64,000 nt of DNA from an uncultured Sulfitobacter sp. (GTDB lineage Bacteria > Pseudomonadota > Alphaproteobacteria > Rhodobacterales > Rhodobacteraceae), in contig NZ_CANMQS010000001.1 of assembly GCF_947500075.1 (NCBI RefSeq), forward strand, positions 558,001-622,000. Direction: 5' to 3'. The notes beneath the pieces were generated by a model, which ran no database searches, was not told the DNA's origin, and worked only from the letters and a program-made list of their open reading frames with translations. This document shows, piece after piece, positions 59,906-64,000 of this stretch (positions are counted from its first letter, which is position 1; every line of letters begins with the position of its first letter). The position numbers and the translations under genes were made by a program.

Positions 59906-61140
59906 CTGCACCGCTCGCCGTGGTCGTCAAAGGCTGGCCACGCCTGTCAGAGACCTTCATTGCCCAGGAACTTGTCGCCCTCGAAGAAGCGGGCCTCGCG
60001 TTTGAGCTGTGGTCTTTGCGTCACCCGACCGACACCAAGACCCACCCGCTGCACGACCGGTTGCAGGCCCCGGTCAGATACCTGCCAGAATACCTGCGCG
60101 ATGAGCCGCGCCGCGTCGCGCGCGCCATTGGTGCGGCCGCTGATCTGCCGGGATTTGATGCCGCCGCCGACGCCTATGCCAGAGATGTGGCGCGGGATGA
60201 TACGCCAAACCGCAGGCGGCGATGGGGGCAGGCCTGCGTCATGGCCCATGAGATGCCAGAGGATGTGCGCGGGCTCTATGCCCATTTCCTGCACACCCCC
60301 GCCTCCGTGGCGCGGTATGCGGCAATCCTGCGGGGTGTGCCCTGGTCGTTCTCCGCGCATGCGAAAGACATCTGGACCTCGCCTGAATGGGAGTTGCGCG
60401 AAAAACTGTCGAACGCCCACCACGGAGCCGCCTTTGGCGCCACCTGCACCGGTTTTGGCGCGCAGCATTTGCAGTCGCTTGCCGATGTGCCGGGACGGGT
60501 GGACCTTGTCTACCACGGCCTTGATCTCAGCCGCTTCCCCGCGCCGCCGACGCGCGCCTTGCGTCTGCCAAACAGCCCCCTGCACATGATGTCCGTCGGG
60601 CGTCTGGTGGAAAAGAAAGGCTTCGACAACCTGATCGACGCGCTTGCCCTGTTGCCCAAATCGCTCAACTGGCATTGGACCCACATTGGTGGCGGCGCTC
60701 TGGATGAACAGATGCGCGCCCGCGCCGCTGAACGGGGCGTTGCAGCACAGATCACCTGGCGCGGCGCCTGCGACCAGCCCGAAGTGATCGCCGCGATGCA
60801 AAAGGCAGATCTCTTCGTGCTCCCCTCCCGGATTGCAGAAGATGGCGACCGCGACGGCCTTCCCAATGTGCTGATGGAAGCCGCCAGCCAGATGTTGCCA
60901 ATCCTGTCCACGCCCGTCTCCGCCATCCCGGAGTTCATTGAGAACGGCGTGCATGGCATTCTGACAGAAGATGCTCCAGCTGCACTTGCCGATGCAATGC
61001 AACAGATCGCCCATGATCCCACCTTAGGGCCGCAGCTTGCCGAGAAGGCCTTTCAGCGCCTGACCACAGACTTTCTGATGCACCCCGGCATTGACCACCT
61101 CAAACGCCGCCTTGACGCAATGCTGAAGCAGCCGGGCTGA
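59902..61140 (+). CDS. Glycosyltransferase family 4 protein
   Basis: 412 residues. The GT4 donor-site features are visible: MMSVGRLVEKKGFDNLIDAL near 230 and ADLFVLPSRIAEDGDRDGLP with the E-x7-E-like end (LPNVLMEAASQMLPILSTPV). Overlaps on both sides (ATGA and TGATG). Acts on nucleotide-sugar donors; the acceptor is unknown. Confidence 0.9.
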   Translation: MTAPLAVVVKGWPRLSETFIAQELVALEEAGLAFELWSLRHPTDTKTHPLHDRLQAPVRYLPEYLRDEPRRVARAIGAAADLPGFDAAADAYARDVARDDTPNRRRRWGQACVMAHEMPEDVRGLYAHFLHTPASVARYAAILRGVPWSFSAHAKDIWTSPEWELREKLSNAHHGAAFGATCTGFGAQHLQSLADVPGRVDLVYHGLDLSRFPAPPTRALRLPNSPLHMMSVGRLVEKKGFDNLIDALALLPKSLNWHWTHIGGGALDEQMRARAAERGVAAQITWRGACDQPEVIAAMQKADLFVLPSRIAEDGDRDGLPNVLMEAASQMLPILSTPVSAIPEFIENGVHGILTEDAPAALADAMQQIAHDPTLGPQLAEKAFQRLTTDFLMHPGIDHLKRRLDAMLKQPG

Positions 61141-62219
61141 TGCAACTGGCGTTCTATGCACCTTTGAAATCGCCGTACCACCAAAACCCTTCTGGTGACC
61201 GGGCCATGGCCCGCAGCATTCTCAAGGCCCTCGAAACACTGGAGGCGGAGGTGACCCTCGCCAGCAGTTTGCGCAGCCGCGACGGCGCGGGCGCGCCGGC
61301 ACGTCAGACCGCTCTTATCGCCAGCGCAGAACAAGAAATGCCGCATCTGATCCAGCAAGGCAAAACCGAAGGCTGGCAGGCATGGATTACCTACCACAAC
61401 TACTACAAAGCGCCTGATCTGCTTGGCCCCGCTGTCACCAAAGCGCTTGGTATTCCCTATGTGCAGATTGAATCCACCCGCGCCCGCAAACGCCTCACCG
61501 GTCCATGGGCGCGCTTTGCACAGGCTGCGGAGGATGCCGCAGATGCCGCAGATGCGATCCTCTATTTCACCCACCACGATGCCGAAGCGCTCATCCGTGA
61601 TGCACCAAAGGGCCAGCATGTGCTGCCACTGGCCCCCTTTCTTCCACAGGCTGACCTGCCGCCTCTGGGCCCACGGGAAGGCCCAATGTTGGCCGTGGGC
61701 ATGATGCGGCCGGGCGATAAAGTTGCCTCCTACCAACTGGTTGCCCAGACATTGCACCTGCTGCCTGTGGGCACATGGCAGCTGGATATCGCAGGCGATG
61801 GCGCGGCGCGCGACGCGGTTGCGGCGCTGATGGCCCCCTTTGGGGGCGCCGTCCGGTTTCTTGGAACCAAGGCACCGGAAGAGATGTCGACCCTCTATCA
61901 AAACGCAAGCCTGCTGTTCTGGCCCGGTGTGAATGAAGCTTTCGGGCTGTCATATCTCGAAGCGCAGGCACATGGGCTGCCCGCCGTTGCACAGGACCGT
62001 TCGGGAGTGCGCGATGTCCTCGCCCCCAGCGGCACCTATCCAGATATCGACAGCGGCCCGCAGGGCCTTGCTGACATGATCCTGCCGCTGTTGCAGGACG
62101 CGGATCAGCGGCGCCGGTCCGGCGATGCCGCCCGCGCATATGTCGCCCGAACGCATCTGCTGCCCGCCGCCGCAGCCCGGCTGCGCGCCGCACTTGCTAC
62201 CGTTGGCGTTGCCCCATGA
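61140..62219 (+). CDS. Glycosyltransferase family 4 protein
   Basis: 359 residues. N-terminal FYAPLKSPYHQNPSGDRAMA and C-terminal ASLLFWPGVNEAFGLSYLEA, with the GT4 E-x7-E Glu pair near NEAFGLSYLEAQAHGLP. TGATG coupling to the upstream gene and ATGA to the phosphatase. Probably the second sugar-adding step. Confidence 0.88.
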   Translation: MQLAFYAPLKSPYHQNPSGDRAMARSILKALETLEAEVTLASSLRSRDGAGAPARQTALIASAEQEMPHLIQQGKTEGWQAWITYHNYYKAPDLLGPAVTKALGIPYVQIESTRARKRLTGPWARFAQAAEDAADAADAILYFTHHDAEALIRDAPKGQHVLPLAPFLPQADLPPLGPREGPMLAVGMMRPGDKVASYQLVAQTLHLLPVGTWQLDIAGDGAARDAVAALMAPFGGAVRFLGTKAPEEMSTLYQNASLLFWPGVNEAFGLSYLEAQAHGLPAVAQDRSGVRDVLAPSGTYPDIDSGPQGLADMILPLLQDADQRRRSGDAARAYVARTHLLPAAAARLRAALATVGVAP

Positions 62220-62797
62220 CCCGCCTCGCCCTCCTCCGCCACGGCCACACCGAATGGAACCGCGCGGGCCGCATTCAGGGCCGCACCGACATCCCACTTG
62301 ATGCAGCGGCCGAGGCAGAGCTTGCCGCTCAAAAACTGCCCACGCCATGGGATCGTGCAACCCTGTGGTCCAGCCCGCTGGCCCGCGCCCGTGATACCGC
62401 GTTACTGGTCGCAGGTGCAGCGCCACAGACCCATGCAGCCCTGACCGAAATGGACTGGGGCGCATGGGAAGGCCTGCACGGCAAGGACCTGCGGTCAGAC
62501 CCAACAAGCGGCTACCGCGACATCGAAGACTGGGGATGGCACTACACCCCGCCGGGTGGCGAAAACCCTGAGACCATACGCCAGCGTCTGCTCCGTTGGG
62601 TGGCAGGTTTGAGCGGGGATAACGTCGCTGTCTGCCACATCGGCATCATGCGTGTTTTGCTGGCCCATGCGACGGGCTGGGACTTCAACGGCCCTGCCCC
62701 TTTTCGCATCAAGCGCAACCGCCTGTTCGTCATTGATATGACCACATCAGACTGGACAACCTTGCCCAACCCCATCCGGCTGGAGCCGCGCATATGA
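62216..62797 (+). CDS. Histidine phosphatase family protein
   Basis: 193 residues of the phosphoglycerate mutase-like superfamily: LALLRHGHTEWNRAGRIQGR with the catalytic RHG near the N-terminus, SSPLARARDTALL, ALTEMDWGAWEGLHG, and the second His in VAVCHIGIMRVLL. In a glycan locus it may dephosphorylate a sugar phosphate. ATGA coupling both sides. Confidence 0.93.
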   Translation: MTRLALLRHGHTEWNRAGRIQGRTDIPLDAAAEAELAAQKLPTPWDRATLWSSPLARARDTALLVAGAAPQTHAALTEMDWGAWEGLHGKDLRSDPTSGYRDIEDWGWHYTPPGGENPETIRQRLLRWVAGLSGDNVAVCHIGIMRVLLAHATGWDFNGPAPFRIKRNRLFVIDMTTSDWTTLPNPIRLEPRI

Positions 62798-63936
62798 AAG
62801 TCATGATCGTCGTGACACACCTGCTGGGAACCGGGCATCTCGCCCGTGCGCTGACCCTTGCACGCGCCTTTGGTGCGAAAGGCAACAAGGCTGTTGTGGT
62901 GTCAGGTGGCATGGCCGCGCCTCATCTGAGCATGGCTGATGTGCAGGTTGAACAGCTTCCCCCAGTTCGCTCTGACGGTGTCGATTTCAGCGTTTTGCTG
63001 GACGAAAAAAGGCAGCAAGTCAGTGCCTTATACATGCGTGACCGACAGAGGTTCCTGCTTTCAATACTGGAGCGTATGGCCCCTGATGTTTTGATCACGG
63101 AGCTCTTTCCCTTTGGTCGGCGGATCCTGAAGGATGAATTCAGCGCCCTGCTGGACGCAGCAAATGCACAGACAAGTCGGCCCCTGATCGCATGCTCGAT
63201 CCGTGATATCCTTGCCCCGCCGTCGAAACCTGCAAAGGCCGCGCTGGCCGATGCTTTTGTCGCAAATTCCTATGACGCCGTTCTGGTACACGCCGACCCG
63301 AATCTGACCCCGCTCAACATCAGCTGGCCGGTCAGTCCTGCCTTGCAAAGCAAGCTACACTACACTGGTTTTGTCGCCCCGCCGCCTGCCCAACCCCACC
63401 CGGATGCGGTTGGACATGGAGAGATCATCGTGAGCGCAGGCGGGGGCGATGTCGGCGGGCATATCTTCGCCGCAGCGCTGGATGCAGCACGGCTGGGAGA
63501 TCGCCGTTGGCGGTTGCTGCTGGGCGGGGCGGGCGCAGAGGCCCGTGCGGTGGCCATGCAGGCGCAGGCCCCGCGCAACGTGATCATCGAACCCGCCCGA
63601 CCTGACTTTCGGCAGATGCTGTATCACGCAGAAGCCTCGATCAGCATGTGCGGCTACAACACCGCGCTGGACGTGCTGCAAAGTGGGGTCAACGCCGTGT
63701 TTGTGCCGTTCGATGCGGGCAGCGAGGTCGAACAGGGGTTGCGGGCGCAGGCACTGGCGGCGCAGCCGGGGATTGCGGTGCTGCGCGCTTCGGAGCTGAC
63801 GGGGCCACAGCTTCTCCGGACACTCGACGATTTGGACGGGGAACCCCGGCGCGCGCCTTTGCAGGCCAATATGGATGGTGCTGCGCAAAGCGTTAAGATT
63901 GTTGATGAATTATGGAGGGGCCAGCATGCGGATTGA
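62794..63936 (+). CDS. Glycosyltransferase, MurG/GT28-like
   Basis: 380 residues: MIVVTHLLGTGHLARALTLA at the N-terminus, IIVSAGGGDVGGHIFAAALD in the middle and SMCGYNTALDVLQSGVNAVF with FVPFDAGSEVEQGLRAQALA at the C-terminus. It resembles the first glycosyltransferase at 58688; the pair bracket the two GT4 genes. Confidence 0.85.
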   Translation: MKVMIVVTHLLGTGHLARALTLARAFGAKGNKAVVVSGGMAAPHLSMADVQVEQLPPVRSDGVDFSVLLDEKRQQVSALYMRDRQRFLLSILERMAPDVLITELFPFGRRILKDEFSALLDAANAQTSRPLIACSIRDILAPPSKPAKAALADAFVANSYDAVLVHADPNLTPLNISWPVSPALQSKLHYTGFVAPPPAQPHPDAVGHGEIIVSAGGGDVGGHIFAAALDAARLGDRRWRLLLGGAGAEARAVAMQAQAPRNVIIEPARPDFRQMLYHAEASISMCGYNTALDVLQSGVNAVFVPFDAGSEVEQGLRAQALAAQPGIAVLRASELTGPQLLRTLDDLDGEPRRAPLQANMDGAAQSVKIVDELWRGQHAD

Positions 63937-64000
63937 CTGGTCTGACCTGCGGGCAGAGCTGGGGATCTGGCGGGCGGAAGGGCGGGGCCTGCCGATCTGG
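63926..64000 (+). CDS. Probable polysaccharide deacetylase (5' end only, cut by right edge)
   Basis: ATG 63926 overlaps the previous stop by 11 bases and is open to the window edge, giving 25 codons (MRIDWSDLRAELGIWRAEGR and the next residues LPIW). The start resembles the N-termini of polysaccharide-deacetylase family proteins found in similar Rhodobacteraceae loci, but the catalytic part is outside the window. Confidence 0.45.
   Translation, partial: MRIDWSDLRAELGIWRAEGRGLPIW

Noticed and set aside
1..64000. CRISPR arrays, prophage, insertion sequences and tRNA or rRNA genes
   Set aside because: Read for spaced repeats, transposase-like frames and cloverleaf-like or rRNA-like sequence; none was noticed, though a tRNA scan would be needed to exclude a tRNA formally.

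Overview
The window is a GC-rich chromosome segment typical of a marine alphaproteobacterium of the Rhodobacteraceae (Roseobacter group). This is inferred from the density of TRAP and ABC uptake systems, Tat-type substrate-binding proteins, CoA-dependent catabolism, and the tight start/stop overlaps inside operons. No tRNA, rRNA, CRISPR array, transposase or phage gene was seen. Almost all of it is coding. The only gap longer than 300 bases is 58341-58687.

Layout. (1) 1-795: the 5' part of an RpiR/SIS regulator, leftward, running off the left edge. Divergent from it, 911-8788 is one rightward operon: an N-formylglutamate amidohydrolase-family hydrolase, a TRAP transporter (dctQ, dctM, dctP), a 56-residue membrane protein, a glutamine-synthetase-like ligase, an aldehyde dehydrogenase and an iron-type alcohol dehydrogenase. 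Together these look like amine or amino-alcohol catabolism through gamma-glutamyl intermediates. (2) 8805-12734: a lone one-module NRPS (C-A-T-TE), leftward. (3) 12907-26261: a heterocycle catabolic locus. A rightward coupled operon encodes a molybdenum hydroxylase (FAD subunit, then a fused 2Fe-2S/Mo subunit), a 6-hydroxynicotinate-reductase-like protein, a UPF0280 protein and two tandem DUF1185 proteins, followed by a MarR regulator. A leftward operon encodes an enamidase-like amidohydrolase and a branched-chain-type ABC importer. The hydroxylase, reductase and enamidase match the first three steps of the Eubacterium barkeri nicotinate pathway, here in a presumably aerobic organism. (4) 26344-27747: an unrecognised polytopic membrane protein.

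(5) 27859-32741: a second rightward operon with a 3-hydroxyanthranilate 3,4-dioxygenase (all known catalytic and rubredoxin-site residues present), a lone Mo-hydroxylase large subunit, a DapA-family lyase and a glycerate 2-kinase. It converges on a NitT/TauT-type ABC importer (32744-35333, leftward). (6) 35522-36211: ribulose-phosphate 3-epimerase. (7) 36212-48316: a long leftward operon. In transcription order it holds a TRAP importer, an IclR regulator, a FadB-type bifunctional enzyme, a thiolase, two acyl-CoA dehydrogenases, a hotdog thioesterase, an enoyl-CoA hydratase and an acyl-CoA ligase. This resembles the pim (dicarboxylate beta-oxidation) operon of Rhodopseudomonas, and a 23-bp palindrome in front of dctP is a likely IclR operator.

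(8) 48442-48930: a small SAM-methyltransferase-like protein. (9) 49078-54932: a rightward peptide/nickel-type ABC importer. (10) 55038-58340: a leftward exported metallo-beta-lactamase-fold protein and a large MscS-family channel. (11) 58688-64000: a rightward coupled run of glycosyltransferases with a histidine phosphatase and the start of a probable polysaccharide deacetylase, apparently a surface or envelope glycan locus that continues past the right edge.

Common theme: four or five import-plus-degradation modules for nitrogenous or organic-acid substrates, each with its own transporter and most with a local regulator. Family assignments come from motifs read in the translated sequence. 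Substrates are inferences unless stated otherwise.
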